NCBI GenBank assembly: GCA_963785075.1
Contig: CAWATW010000007.1
Span: 478,360 to 542,359 of the forward strand
Direction of reading: 5' to 3'
Source: JAOUGY01 sp963785075
GTDB taxonomy: Bacteria; Actinomycetota; Acidimicrobiia; Spongiisociales; ZC4RG35
Length of the DNA: 64,000 nucleotides
The translations under genes were made by a program, and so were the position numbers. The notes beneath the pieces were generated by a model, which did no database searches, was not told the origin of the DNA, and worked only from the letters and a program-made list of their open reading frames with translations. Shown here one piece after another: positions 27,060 through 35,947 of the stretch (the first letter of the stretch is position 1; every line of letters begins with the position of its first letter).

Positions 27060-27796
27060 TGAGGCTGCTCGCCAAGCTGTCGTGGCTCGAGCAAAAACTG
27101 TTCCTCAGAGAGCCGCTCACCGTGCTCTTCTCACTGGCACTGCCGCTGGTCATCCTCTTCGTCATGGGTGGTGTCTTCGGCAACGACTCCACTCCTGACA
27201 TCTACCGGGGAGTGGGGGCGATGGACTATTACGTCCCGGCATACCTTGCCCTGGTTGCGGCATCGGTCGGTCTCATCAGCCTGCCCACACACATCGCTTC
27301 CGACCGCGAGCGGGGCGTGCTCAAGCGATACCGGGCCTCGGGCCTTCCCGCCGGAATCCTGGTCGGCGCACAGATCGTCGTCACGCTCACCATCGCCGCC
27401 ATATCGGGAGTCGTGCTGATCTCGGTGGCGATGCCGACCCACGACGTCGTGGCACCCGATTCGCTGCTCCTCGTCGTTGCAGGTTTCGCGCTGGTGGCAC
27501 TGGCGTTCGCCGCGATCGGAGTCCTTCTCGGTGCGGTACTCCCCTCGTCGAGGGCAGCACAGGCGCTCGGGGTGCTGCTCTGGTTCGTTCTTCTCATCCT
27601 CGGAGGCGCCGGCCCCCCGCCGGAGGTGCTGACCGGTGCCATGGGAACCGTCGGAGACTATTCGCTCCTGCGCCAGGCGATCGAAGTGATGCAGGACGGC
27701 TGGCTCAGCCTCGATCCCGGACAGTCATGGCTGATCATCGCCGGCTTCACAGTGGTCGCCGGTCTGATGGCTGTTCGGCTCTTCCGATGGGAGTGA
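27059..27796 (+). CDS. ABC-2 type exporter permease
   Basis: A 245-residue membrane protein with six predicted helices, the first at about 20-40 (VLFSLALPLVILFVMGGVFG). SDRERGVLKRYRASGLP is the cytoplasmic 'E+G..+RL+.+P' motif of ABC-2 permeases. LGVLLWFVLLILGGAGPPPEVL and the closing helix match the DrrB type. Its ATG overlaps the stop of the ATPase gene by one base, so the two are translationally coupled. The transported substrate is unknown. Confidence 0.85.
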   Translation: MRLLAKLSWLEQKLFLREPLTVLFSLALPLVILFVMGGVFGNDSTPDIYRGVGAMDYYVPAYLALVAASVGLISLPTHIASDRERGVLKRYRASGLPAGILVGAQIVVTLTIAAISGVVLISVAMPTHDVVAPDSLLLVVAGFALVALAFAAIGVLLGAVLPSSRAAQALGVLLWFVLLILGGAGPPPEVLTGAMGTVGDYSLLRQAIEVMQDGWLSLDPGQSWLIIAGFTVVAGLMAVRLFRWE

Positions 27797-28308
27797 GCCA
27801 CGCCGTGTTCCATGGGCTCGTCCCCATGCGCGACCGAAATTCAGGCTGACGAGAGAAGCCACGATGGGTTCGACGCTTCGGCCGGCTTCTGCGCGGTGAG
27901 CGGCGTAGCTGCGAGCGTCGCCGAGTGTCGATCGATTGGCCGGAGTGCCGGTCATTCGTTCCAAACACCGACACGATCCGACCGATGGAGCCGGTCGGGC
28001 TCAGGAAGCGGGCAGATCACGCCCGCCCCCGAGCGGTATCGCGCACATCCCAGCGTCCGGGATCAGGCATTTCGCTGCACCTTGAACACCACGCAACCTC
28101 GCGAGGGGCGGGCACCACACTCGGTGACAACCCGGCGGGTGCCGGGAAGGAGCCTGGCGGTACCCGAGGCGCAGGACGGCCGAGCAAATGTGAGGCGCCC
28201 TTGGGACGTCAGGGCGCCGCAACGGCGCAGTACGCCTCGAGTTTCCTGACAGCCAGGTACCTGCACTGCCCGACCTGTTTCGACCCACGGGATTGCTAGC
28301 TTGCTTCG
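27797..28308. other. Intergenic region, no gene recognised
   Basis: About 510 bases between the ABC permease and the aminotransferase. Open frames exist on both strands but are arginine-rich and non-conserved in appearance, as expected for chance frames in high-GC DNA. No tRNA, heptamer array or strong terminator was found. It may be a decayed gene. Confidence 0.5.
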
Positions 28309-29457
28309 ATGGTTTCCTCACGACTCGCCCCGTTCGGATCCACCGTGTTCACCACGATCACAGCACAAGCGCGAGAGGCAGGCGCGATCGACCTCGGCCA
28401 GGGGTACCCGAGTTGGGAAGGTCCGGGCTTCGTGAAGGATGCCGCCGTGGCGGCGATCAGAGACGCCTCGAACCAGTACCCGCCATCGATGGGTGTTCCT
28501 GAGCTGCGGCGCGCGATCGCGGGTCGGTGGGCGCTCGACACGGACTCGGAGATCGACCCGGAGAACCACGTCACCGTGACCTCCGGATGCACGGAGGCGC
28601 TGGCGGCCACGTTCCTCGGCACCTTCGATCCGGGCGACAAGGTGATCCTCTTCGAACCCACATATGACGCCTACCCGGTCGGATGCGGTATGTCGGGTGC
28701 GGCGCCCGTGTACGTGACGCTGCACGCTCCCGACTTCCGATTCGATGCGGACGAGCTGCGTGAGGCGTTCGCCGCGGGGGTGCGGGCCATTCTCATCAAC
28801 ACGCCTCACAATCCAACAGGCCGGGTGTTCTCCCGGAACGAGATGGAACTCATCGCCGCCCTCGCGACCGAGCACGACGTCATCGTCGTCACCGACGAGG
28901 TGTACGAACGGATGGTGTACACCGGCGAGCACATCCGCATGGCGACGCTTCCGGACATGTGGGAGCGGACGCTGACGTTGTCGTCGATCGGGAAGTCGTT
29001 CTCGCTCACGGGGTGGAAGACCGGGTGGGCCATCGGTCCGGCGGCGCTGACGGCAGGGGTGAGGGCCGCCCACCAATACCTCACGTTCACGACGCCCAAT
29101 CCGATGCAGTACGGGTCGGCCGCCGCGCTCGAGGCGCCGCAGGAGTACTACGAGGGTTTGCGCTCCTCGTACCTGAGCAAGCGAAACCTGCTGACGAGAG
29201 GGCTCACCGACGTGGGTTTTGACGTCTCGATCCCCGAAGGGGCGTATTACGTCCTTGCCGACCACCGGCATTTTGGCCTGCCCGACGACCGTGCCTTCGT
29301 GGAGCATCTGATCCGCAACATCGGTGTGGCGGCGATCCCTCCGTCATACTTCTATCACGGTTCGGACGAGGGCAAGCGTCTGATCCGCTTCGCGTTCTGC
29401 AAGGAGGAATCGGTGCTCGAGGCCGCGCTCGAGAGGATGCAGGCCCTGAAAGAGTGA
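28309..29457 (+). CDS. Class I/II PLP-dependent aminotransferase
   Basis: A 382-residue fold-type I aminotransferase. The PLP lysine is K229 in SSIGKSFSLTGWKTGW, with N168 in NTPHNPTG, D196 in VVTDEVYE and an arginine near RLIRFAFCKE for the substrate carboxylate. The opening AIDLGQGYPSWEGP is that of the kynurenine/methionine aminotransferase and DapC-like group. The amino donor cannot be decided. It ends in a strong hairpin. Confidence 0.8.
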   Translation: MVSSRLAPFGSTVFTTITAQAREAGAIDLGQGYPSWEGPGFVKDAAVAAIRDASNQYPPSMGVPELRRAIAGRWALDTDSEIDPENHVTVTSGCTEALAATFLGTFDPGDKVILFEPTYDAYPVGCGMSGAAPVYVTLHAPDFRFDADELREAFAAGVRAILINTPHNPTGRVFSRNEMELIAALATEHDVIVVTDEVYERMVYTGEHIRMATLPDMWERTLTLSSIGKSFSLTGWKTGWAIGPAALTAGVRAAHQYLTFTTPNPMQYGSAAALEAPQEYYEGLRSSYLSKRNLLTRGLTDVGFDVSIPEGAYYVLADHRHFGLPDDRAFVEHLIRNIGVAAIPPSYFYHGSDEGKRLIRFAFCKEESVLEAALERMQALKE

Positions 29458-29484
29458 CCGGGGGATCCGTGTGGATCCCCCGGT
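29457..29484. terminator. Strong hairpin between convergent genes
   Basis: A perfect 12-base-pair stem (29457-29468 with 29473-29484) with a GTGT loop, starting at the last base of the aminotransferase stop codon. It would end transcription of the aminotransferase and, from the other side, of the S8 protease gene. No clear T-run follows. Confidence 0.65.
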
Positions 29485-29645
29485 ATCTCCCCGGTCCGTC
29501 CGACGGCAACCCCTCACCGTCGAACCACCCCATGCCCCCTTGTGGGTGGAAGCGCGTCACCCCGCGACCGCGTCGCACCCGATCTACCGATACCCCCGAG
29601 CCACGGCTGATACACATGATCTCTCGAGTACTTTCGGCACTCGAC

Positions 29646-31016
29646 TCAGACCAGGTTCACCACAGTGCCGAGGTCGGGAATCCGATGGAGACCGTGCTGG
29701 TACACGACCTTGTTGGCGGCATCCTGGGCCGAGGAGTTGTCCCTGACCATCTCTGCGGCGATGGCAGCCGCCACCTTCGGAGCCGCGAAGGAGGTCCCGC
29801 TCCAGATCGCCCATCCGGCGAAGCGGTCGACGTCCCCGTCGCCCCGTTGAGACGCTGGACCGTCGTGCCGGAGGAAGGTCGAGTGGACGTCGACGCCAGG
29901 GGCGCAGGCGTCGACCCAGGGGCCGTAGTTCGAGAACCATGCCTTCGTCGTGCAATCGAGAGCACCGACTGCGATCACATTCGGGAGGGCGGCAGGCCAC
30001 GATTTCCGACACGTGTTGTCGTTGCCGGCGGACGCGACCACCACCGTGCCGTTCGCCACCATCCAGTCGATCACCTCCGGGATGAGGGGCGGCGGCGAGT
30101 CGTCCTCGGTGTAGCAGCCCAGAGACAGGTTCAAGATGTCCAGCTTCTTCCCGTGGTCGGCCAGCCGCTGGACCACTGCCGCGATGCCGGAGGCGATGTC
30201 GAACTCGTCGCCATCGCCGAAGCTCGTGAGAACGCCGTCGATGTGGATCTGGGCTTCCGGGCACAGCCGCCGGACGATGCCCGAGATGAACGTTCCATGA
30301 CCGGAGACCCGGTCGAGCATCCCATCACCCTCGACGTCGGGCTCGTCCTCGTCGGTCGGTGCGTCGATGTCCCGTCCCGCGGTCCAACCGGGATGAACCA
30401 GAACATGGTCTCGCAACGCCGCGTGGACCGGACGCCGGTTCTCGGCTTCTCCCGCGGTCGACAGCCCTGTGTCCAGCACCGCAACCGTGGGCGTGCACGA
30501 GTCCTTGCGAGGCCGGCGGAACACGGCGTCATCCAGGGGTGGGGCCGGTGTCGCCGACGTCATCAGCAGGTTGCCCAAGTACTCGGGGCTGCCGAGGAAG
30601 GTGGGGCTGCCGAGGAAGGTGGGGCTGCCCAGAAAGGTGGGGCTGCCGAGGAACGTCGGGCTTCCCAGGAAGGTGGGGTTGGTGAAGAACACGTGGTTGG
30701 GCCGTGCAGCTATTCCCTCACTCCGCAGTCGCGCCAGCATCTCCTGGGTGTCGTCGACGCGGAACCGGGCGATCCAGCGGATGGGTTCGTCGCCGATCGC
30801 GACGTACTCCGGCTCGCCACCGACGAGTTTCATGGTCCGTTCGTGTTCGGCCTGGCCGCCTGCGACGAGAACCTGGCCCTGCCGGTAGGCGAAACTGCCA
30901 CCGGGGCCGTTCGCCATGCCGATGTTTCCCTGCTCGAGACGCGCAAGATAGCGATCGGCGTGGTGCCTCAGGAGCTCGAGGATGTTGCCATCCCACGCTG
31001 ATGTCTGCTCGGCCAT
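29646..31016 (-). CDS. Cytoplasmic subtilisin-like (S8) serine protease with hexapeptide repeat
   Basis: A 456-residue S8 peptidase with a complete triad: D182 (AVLDTGL), H240 (SGHGTFISG) and S409 (SGTSFAAPKVAA), with N332 in ASAGNDN as oxyanion residue. No signal peptide or membrane helix is present, unlike most secreted subtilases. Residues 1-110 form an N-terminal region with VAIGDEPIRWIARFRV and RPNHVFF, reminiscent of a pro-domain. Residues 113-148 are six tandem hexapeptides (consensus SPTFLG), just before the catalytic domain. The gene is divergent from the TPR-CHAT gene across 81 bases and part of a locus with a sigma factor. A role in a regulated proteolytic cascade is inferred. Confidence 0.8.
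   Translation of the reverse strand: MAEQTSAWDGNILELLRHHADRYLARLEQGNIGMANGPGGSFAYRQGQVLVAGGQAEHERTMKLVGGEPEYVAIGDEPIRWIARFRVDDTQEMLARLRSEGIAARPNHVFFTNPTFLGSPTFLGSPTFLGSPTFLGSPTFLGSPEYLGNLLMTSATPAPPLDDAVFRRPRKDSCTPTVAVLDTGLSTAGEAENRRPVHAALRDHVLVHPGWTAGRDIDAPTDEDEPDVEGDGMLDRVSGHGTFISGIVRRLCPEAQIHIDGVLTSFGDGDEFDIASGIAAVVQRLADHGKKLDILNLSLGCYTEDDSPPPLIPEVIDWMVANGTVVVASAGNDNTCRKSWPAALPNVIAVGALDCTTKAWFSNYGPWVDACAPGVDVHSTFLRHDGPASQRGDGDVDRFAGWAIWSGTSFAAPKVAAAIAAEMVRDNSSAQDAANKVVYQHGLHRIPDLGTVVNLV
30573..30680 (-). repeat. Six 18-bp tandem repeats in the S8 protease gene
   Basis: Six in-frame 18-base units encode NPTFLG, four copies of SPTFLG, and SPEYLG. The DNA copies are close but not identical (mainly third-position changes), so the amino acid repeat is probably under selection. 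Copy number could vary between strains. Confidence 0.85.
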
Positions 31017-31097
31017 TGTCTCTCCTGCCTCGTGTTCGAAGGTGTGTGGTCAATGATCACCGTCGCCTGTCCTGGATACCGATCGTACGATGCGCCG

Positions 31098-33698
31098 ATG
31101 ACGGACGTCGTGTCACAGCTGCGATCACTCGTGGATTCGGTCCAAGACGACCCGTCGGCGGTGAGGGCAGTGGCGATCGCCGCCCTCGAAGACAACGACA
31201 CCTCGGATGTGCTCGCCCACGCCCATTGGGCGCTCGGTCTCGCGGCTCGCGAGCTGCACGACCTCGACGAGGCCGATCGACGTCTTCATCTCGCCGTGGA
31301 GGCCGCCCGTGTCGGTGGCCTGCCCGCGTTGGAGGGTGAGATCCTCATCAGCCAGGCGCTGGTGCTGGCCTATCGGGGGGATGTCGACGCCGGGATTTCC
31401 GCTCTCGATCGCGCCGACCTCCTGGTCGAAGGCGCCGCGGCCGCCCGGAGCCTGAAACAGCGCGGTTTGATACTGACGCGGATGGGTCGGCTCGACGAAG
31501 CGCTGGAAGCCTACGGTCGGGCGTTGCCGGTGATTCGGGCCGGCCGCGATGAGACGGCCGAGGTCCGGCTCCTCTTGAACCGCTCCGTCGTGTACATGTG
31601 GCAGGGCGCCGACCGAGCGGCGATCGACGATCTCGAGGTGGCGCTTTCGATCGCCCGGCGTCGCGGGCAGTCACTCCAGGTCGCCGCATGCGCGCAGAAC
31701 CTCGGGTTCGTGCGGGGGCGGCTCGGGGAGGTGCCGACGGCACTCGCCCTGTTCGCCGAGGCCGAGGCGGAATACCGGCGACTCGGCGACGAATCCGGTC
31801 GTGTCGCCGTCGTTCTCAAGGATCGTGCGGAGGTCCTGGCCGAGGTCGGTCTGGTGGAAGACGCCCTGGCCGACGTGACCGATGCGGTCGAGATGCTCGA
31901 ACTGGCCGGCAACGTGATGGACGCCGCGGAAGCGCGCCTCACCGCTGCGCGGCTGGCTGCCGTGGCCGACGATCCATATCGATCACTCGACGACGCCTCG
32001 GTGGCGGGGAGGGCCTTCGAGGATCAGCACCGCCAGGATTGGGCGTTGCTCGCCGACCTGGTGGCGTATGCCGCCACGGTCGACCTCGGGCAGGGAACAT
32101 TGGATCACGGAACCCGACTGGCGTCGGATCTGGAGCGCCGGGGGTGGCTGCTCGAAGCTCAGGAAGCGCGCTTGAGCGCCGCCAAAGCGGCCATACGCGA
32201 AGGCGACACCGCCGGGGGCCTCGGATTGCTCGAACTGGCCGGATCGGCCGCCACCAGCGCAATCCAACGAGTCCAGGCGCATCAGGCGCGCGCCGTGGTG
32301 CTCGCCACGACGCTCGACGCCGGAGGCGCCCGTGCCGAAGTCCGCCGTGGGCTCGAGGAGTTGGACCGGCACCGGTCGACCCTCGGGTCGATCGAGCTGC
32401 GGGCACGGGTCGCAGCTCGAGCGCGCGACCTGATCCGACTCGGTCTGCAGCTTGCGGTCGATGGCGGCGATGCGATCGACGTGCTCTCGACGATCGAATC
32501 GTGGAGGGCGGCTTCGATGCGATTCCCGCCGGTCCGCCCTCCCGACGACGAGGCGCTGGCCGACGACCTGGCCCGAATCCGGGCTCTGGACGCCGAGGTC
32601 AGGCATGCCCAGAGCACCGGAGCCTCGGTCGAGGAACTGACACACCGGCGCGCAGAGATCGAGGCACGTGTCCGGCGGCGCTCATTGGCGTCCCGGGGCT
32701 CGGGGGCCGAGGGGTCGCAAGCTCTCGTGGATGAGGCCATCGGTGCGCTCGGGGATCGGCGGGTCATGGCGTTCTTCGTCGACCGTGGCCGGCTGGGCGC
32801 GGTGACCGTCGGTGGAGATCGAGCGCACCTGGTCGACATCGATGATGCTGATCGGGTCGCCGGACGCACCCGATCGCTGGTCTTCATGCTGCACAGGATG
32901 GCGGGCAGCACGGGGAGTGAAGCGTCGCTGGCGGCGGCTGCGGCCGCCTTCGAGGACGAGGTTCGCGAACTTGGACGTCTCCTGATCCCGGCAGGGGACG
33001 CCGACCAGCCGCTTCTGGTGATCCCCACCGGAGGGCTGCATCGCCTGCCTTGGCAGGCGATCGCCCCCGCGAGGTGTCTCTCGGTGGTGCCCTCGCTCGG
33101 GTCCTGGCACGAGGCTCTTCGACGGTGGCGCCCGGCGGACGGAGAGAGCACCGCGCTGCTCGTTGCCGGCCCCGATGTGCCGGCTGCCCCCGACGAGGTG
33201 ATGGAGCTCTCGCGGCGATGGCCTCACCATCGCACCCTCACCGGTCCTGACGCCACGGTGGGCGCCGTGCTCGATGCCTTCGAGCCAGGTGATGTGGCTC
33301 ACATCGCAGCCCACGGCCAGTTCCGCTCCGACAATCCGCTCTTCTCGTCGATCCGGCTCGCCGACGGCCCGCTCACCGTGTACGACCTCGAGCGTGTTCA
33401 GGCGATGCCGTCGACGGTGATCGTGCCGTCGTGTGACATAGCGGTCAGCGAGGTTGCACGGGCCGACGAGCTGCTCGGCTTCACGGCGGCATTGTTGGCG
33501 CTCGGAGTGACCGGAGTGGTGGCACCGGTGGTGCCGATCTCGGATGACGCCACGACGCCGTTGATGGTGGCCCTCCACGACCAGATACGAGCCGGTGACC
33601 CGGTCGGTCCCGGCCTTGCAACCGCCTTGGACTCCGTCGAGCACAGGAGCCTGGCCGAACGTGCCGTCGCCGCTTCCTTCCTTGCATTCGGCGTGTGA
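31098..33698 (+). CDS. TPR-CHAT protein (caspase-like protease)
   Basis: An 866-residue protein. Residues about 35-470 are TPR-like helical repeats (HAHWALGLAARELHDLDEAD, TALALFAEAEAEYRRLG, and others). Residues about 555-866 are a CHAT domain with the catalytic dyad H739 in HIAAHGQFRSDNPLFSSIRL and C779 in VIVPSCDIAVSE; the VIPTGGLHRLPWQAI segment is the usual N-terminal CHAT strand. Both catalytic residues are present, so it is probably active. ATG 31098 (MTDVVSQL) is chosen; an upstream in-frame extension is not family-like. TPR-CHAT proteins elsewhere are proteases triggered by another component; here the triggering partner is likely in this locus. Confidence 0.85.
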   Translation: MTDVVSQLRSLVDSVQDDPSAVRAVAIAALEDNDTSDVLAHAHWALGLAARELHDLDEADRRLHLAVEAARVGGLPALEGEILISQALVLAYRGDVDAGISALDRADLLVEGAAAARSLKQRGLILTRMGRLDEALEAYGRALPVIRAGRDETAEVRLLLNRSVVYMWQGADRAAIDDLEVALSIARRRGQSLQVAACAQNLGFVRGRLGEVPTALALFAEAEAEYRRLGDESGRVAVVLKDRAEVLAEVGLVEDALADVTDAVEMLELAGNVMDAAEARLTAARLAAVADDPYRSLDDASVAGRAFEDQHRQDWALLADLVAYAATVDLGQGTLDHGTRLASDLERRGWLLEAQEARLSAAKAAIREGDTAGGLGLLELAGSAATSAIQRVQAHQARAVVLATTLDAGGARAEVRRGLEELDRHRSTLGSIELRARVAARARDLIRLGLQLAVDGGDAIDVLSTIESWRAASMRFPPVRPPDDEALADDLARIRALDAEVRHAQSTGASVEELTHRRAEIEARVRRRSLASRGSGAEGSQALVDEAIGALGDRRVMAFFVDRGRLGAVTVGGDRAHLVDIDDADRVAGRTRSLVFMLHRMAGSTGSEASLAAAAAAFEDEVRELGRLLIPAGDADQPLLVIPTGGLHRLPWQAIAPARCLSVVPSLGSWHEALRRWRPADGESTALLVAGPDVPAAPDEVMELSRRWPHHRTLTGPDATVGAVLDAFEPGDVAHIAAHGQFRSDNPLFSSIRLADGPLTVYDLERVQAMPSTVIVPSCDIAVSEVARADELLGFTAALLALGVTGVVAPVVPISDDATTPLMVALHDQIRAGDPVGPGLATALDSVEHRSLAERAVAASFLAFGV

Positions 33699-33870
33699 CC
33701 CGAGCCGGTTTCACACGTCGCCGCCCTCCAGGCGTCGAGTCCGGCGGGCGAGAGACATCGGGCTGCGGGCCACAGAACGGCGATCGCACGTATCTGGACG
33801 CCCTCGGCCGCCTCTGTTCGATATGAATACGGCGATCACCCCATCGTCTCAGCCCGTAGCATGGCGTCGA

Positions 33871-34434
33871 ATGACTTCAGACTCCATCGCCGAGCTGCTG
33901 TCGAAGGCGGCGGAGGGAGACCGGGTTGCATGGCACACCCTGGTCGACCAGTACCACCGCCTCGTTTGGTCCGTCATCAGGGGATTCCGCTTCGACGCGG
34001 CGACCTCCGAAGACGTGTTCCAAACGGTCTGGCAGCGCCTGATGGAGAACTGCGACCGGATCCGGGATCCGGAGCGACTTCCAGGCTGGCTGGCGACGAC
34101 CACCCGTAACGAGGCGCTTCGCGTCGTCCGGCATCAGAAGCGGCAGGTTCCGTCCGAATTCGAATTCGACGTAGCCGATCCAACCGCGGTGGGATTCGAC
34201 GAGCGGTTGATCGACGATGAGACCCAGCGAGCGGCCCTCCGGGCCTTCGCACGGCTGCCAGAAGACTCCCAGGAGCTTCTTCGACTGTTCTGCGCCGACC
34301 CTCCGATCGACTACCAGACCATCTCCGAGATGGTCGGGCGTCCGGTCGGCAGCCTCGGCCCGACTCGGCAGCGCATTCTCGACAAACTCCGCAAGCTGAT
34401 GACCGAAGAACTGGAAGGAGGGGCGAGCACATGA
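33871..34434 (+). CDS. ECF-like sigma factor (sigma-70 family)
   Basis: A 187-residue sigma factor. Region 2 is about residues 22-88 (TLVDQYHRLVWSVIRGF, ATSEDVFQTVWQRL). Region 4 is about residues 118-178 (RAALRAFARLPEDSQELLRLF, then a helix-turn-helix in YQTISEMVGRPVGSLGPTRQRIL). Regions 1.1 and 3 are absent. ATG 33871 starts the conserved part; the longer frame is arginine/proline-rich. A weak ECF-like promoter (GAAT, 18 bases, CGTC) lies about 25-45 bases upstream. It follows the TPR-CHAT gene after 172 bases and overlaps the next gene in an ATGA. It may switch on the proteolytic locus. Confidence 0.8.
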   Translation: MTSDSIAELLSKAAEGDRVAWHTLVDQYHRLVWSVIRGFRFDAATSEDVFQTVWQRLMENCDRIRDPERLPGWLATTTRNEALRVVRHQKRQVPSEFEFDVADPTAVGFDERLIDDETQRAALRAFARLPEDSQELLRLFCADPPIDYQTISEMVGRPVGSLGPTRQRILDKLRKLMTEELEGGAST

Positions 34435-34883
34435 GCGAGCACCTGACCGACGACCAACTCATCGGGATGCTCGGACAGGCGTTGAGCGCCGCCGAGCCCG
34501 TCCCCGCCCACGCGCTGCAAGCGGCGCGGGAGACCATGAGTGCCGAGACGTTCGATGCCGAGCTGGCCCGGCTCGTCTTCGACTCCGCCACCGACCAGCT
34601 GGTCGGCGTTCGGAGCGCCGAGACGACACGTCAGGTCACCTTCAGGGCGCCGGGAGTCGAAATCGAGATCATGGTGATGGCCGAAGGCGAGCGCCGATTG
34701 ATCGGTCAACTCGTGCCGCCACAGGCCGCAACGGTTGAGCTCCGATTCGGCGACGAGGTCCGGGAGACCGGGACCGACACCCTTGGACGATTCCAGTTCG
34801 GGGCAGTGCCCACCGGTTCGATCCAGTTGGCGGTCACCACCGAGGGTGGCGGCAGGGTCATCACGGAGTGGATGGTCGTGTAG
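34431..34883 (+). CDS. Small cytoplasmic partner of the ECF-like sigma factor
   Basis: A 150-residue protein whose ATG overlaps the sigma factor stop codon, so the two are coupled. The N-terminal 40 residues are helical and begin LTDDQLIGMLGQALS, where an anti-sigma-like helix might be. The C-terminal 90 residues look like a carboxypeptidase-regulatory/Ig-like beta sandwich (ATVELRFGDEVRETGTDTLGRFQFGAVP). There is no membrane helix or zinc-binding motif, so it is not a classical membrane anti-sigma factor. A sigma partner, substrate or sensor role is possible. Confidence 0.65.
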   Translation: MSEHLTDDQLIGMLGQALSAAEPVPAHALQAARETMSAETFDAELARLVFDSATDQLVGVRSAETTRQVTFRAPGVEIEIMVMAEGERRLIGQLVPPQAATVELRFGDEVRETGTDTLGRFQFGAVPTGSIQLAVTTEGGGRVITEWMVV

Positions 34884-34958
34884 CCGAGTCTTTGGCACTT
34901 GGTACTGGAGACGGTCGGGTTTCACCCTCAGTCTTCTACATTCCCGTAAGGTCCTCCC

Positions 34959-35918
34959 ATGACGTTCCGGTGGGGCATCGTGGGGTCGGGAAAGATCGCT
35001 TCGGCGATGGCCGACACGCTCGCATATGTCGCTGACTCCGAGCTCGTGGCGGTCGTGTCGCCCACGCCCGGACGGGCGGATGCCTTCGGCGATGAACACG
35101 GTGTGGCTCTCAGGTTCGGTCACCCATCGGACCTGGCGGGAAACGTCGATATTGCATACGTGGGGTCCTCGCACCATCGGCACCTCCACGACGTCAACGC
35201 GTTGATCGACCTCGGGATACCAGTCCTCTGCGAGAAGGCCCTGGCGACCAATGCCGACGACGCAGTTCGGATGGTCGAACATGCTCGCTCCAACGGCGTC
35301 TTTCTGATGGAAGCGATGTGGATGCGTTTCCTCCCGTTCTGGGACCGGCTGGTCACGAGAATCGAAGATGGAACGATCGGCCGGCTCCGGACGGTGACCT
35401 CCCGTTTCGACATCACGGCAAGCCCGGATCCGGCACGGCGATGGTTCGACCCGACCCAGGGCGGAGGTGCATTGCTGGACGTGGGCGTGTATCCCCTCAC
35501 CCTGGCAGCGTCGCTGGCAGGTCCACCCACCGCCATCTCCGCGGAAGGAACACTCGGCGACACCGGCGTGGACGTCCAGATGGCGGTGGTTATGGCGCAT
35601 GACTCCGATGTGCTGTCGGTGTCGTCGGCCTCGTTCGTCTCAGAGCGTTCGATCGTGGCCACCATCTCGGGCTCACGCGGAAGGATCGAAGTCGCGGAAC
35701 CGTTCCACCATCCACCGAGTTTCAGCGTGTATCGCGACGGAGCCATGGTCGAGCACGTAGACACGACCTTCGCCGGTCCCGGCTATCGATTCGAGGTCGA
35801 CGAAGTCCACCGCTGTCTCGACATCGGGGTCACCGAGAGCCCGACACGGCCGCTGGACGACACCCTCGAGGTCATGCGCATCGTCGACGAGGCGCGCCGC
35901 CTGGCGTTTGCGCCCTAG
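34959..35918 (+). CDS. Gfo/Idh/MocA-family oxidoreductase
   Basis: A 319-residue NAD(P)-dependent oxidoreductase. GIVGSGKIASAMADTL is the Rossmann motif, and PVLCEKALATN is the family's 'EKP' motif with alanine replacing proline. MWMRFLPFWDRL and FDPTQGGGALLDVGVYPL are typical of the dihydrodiol/sugar dehydrogenase subgroup. Cytoplasmic. The substrate is unknown. It lies 75 bases beyond the sigma partner gene but has no evident link to that locus. Confidence 0.8.
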   Translation: MTFRWGIVGSGKIASAMADTLAYVADSELVAVVSPTPGRADAFGDEHGVALRFGHPSDLAGNVDIAYVGSSHHRHLHDVNALIDLGIPVLCEKALATNADDAVRMVEHARSNGVFLMEAMWMRFLPFWDRLVTRIEDGTIGRLRTVTSRFDITASPDPARRWFDPTQGGGALLDVGVYPLTLAASLAGPPTAISAEGTLGDTGVDVQMAVVMAHDSDVLSVSSASFVSERSIVATISGSRGRIEVAEPFHHPPSFSVYRDGAMVEHVDTTFAGPGYRFEVDEVHRCLDIGVTESPTRPLDDTLEVMRIVDEARRLAFAP

Positions 35919-35947
35919 CCACCTTCTCGGCCATCCGGAGTCGGTCG

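Noticed and set aside
34431..34883. Classical membrane anti-sigma factor
   Set aside because: The protein has no membrane helix and no zinc-binding HxxxCxxC motif; only its position suggests sigma control.
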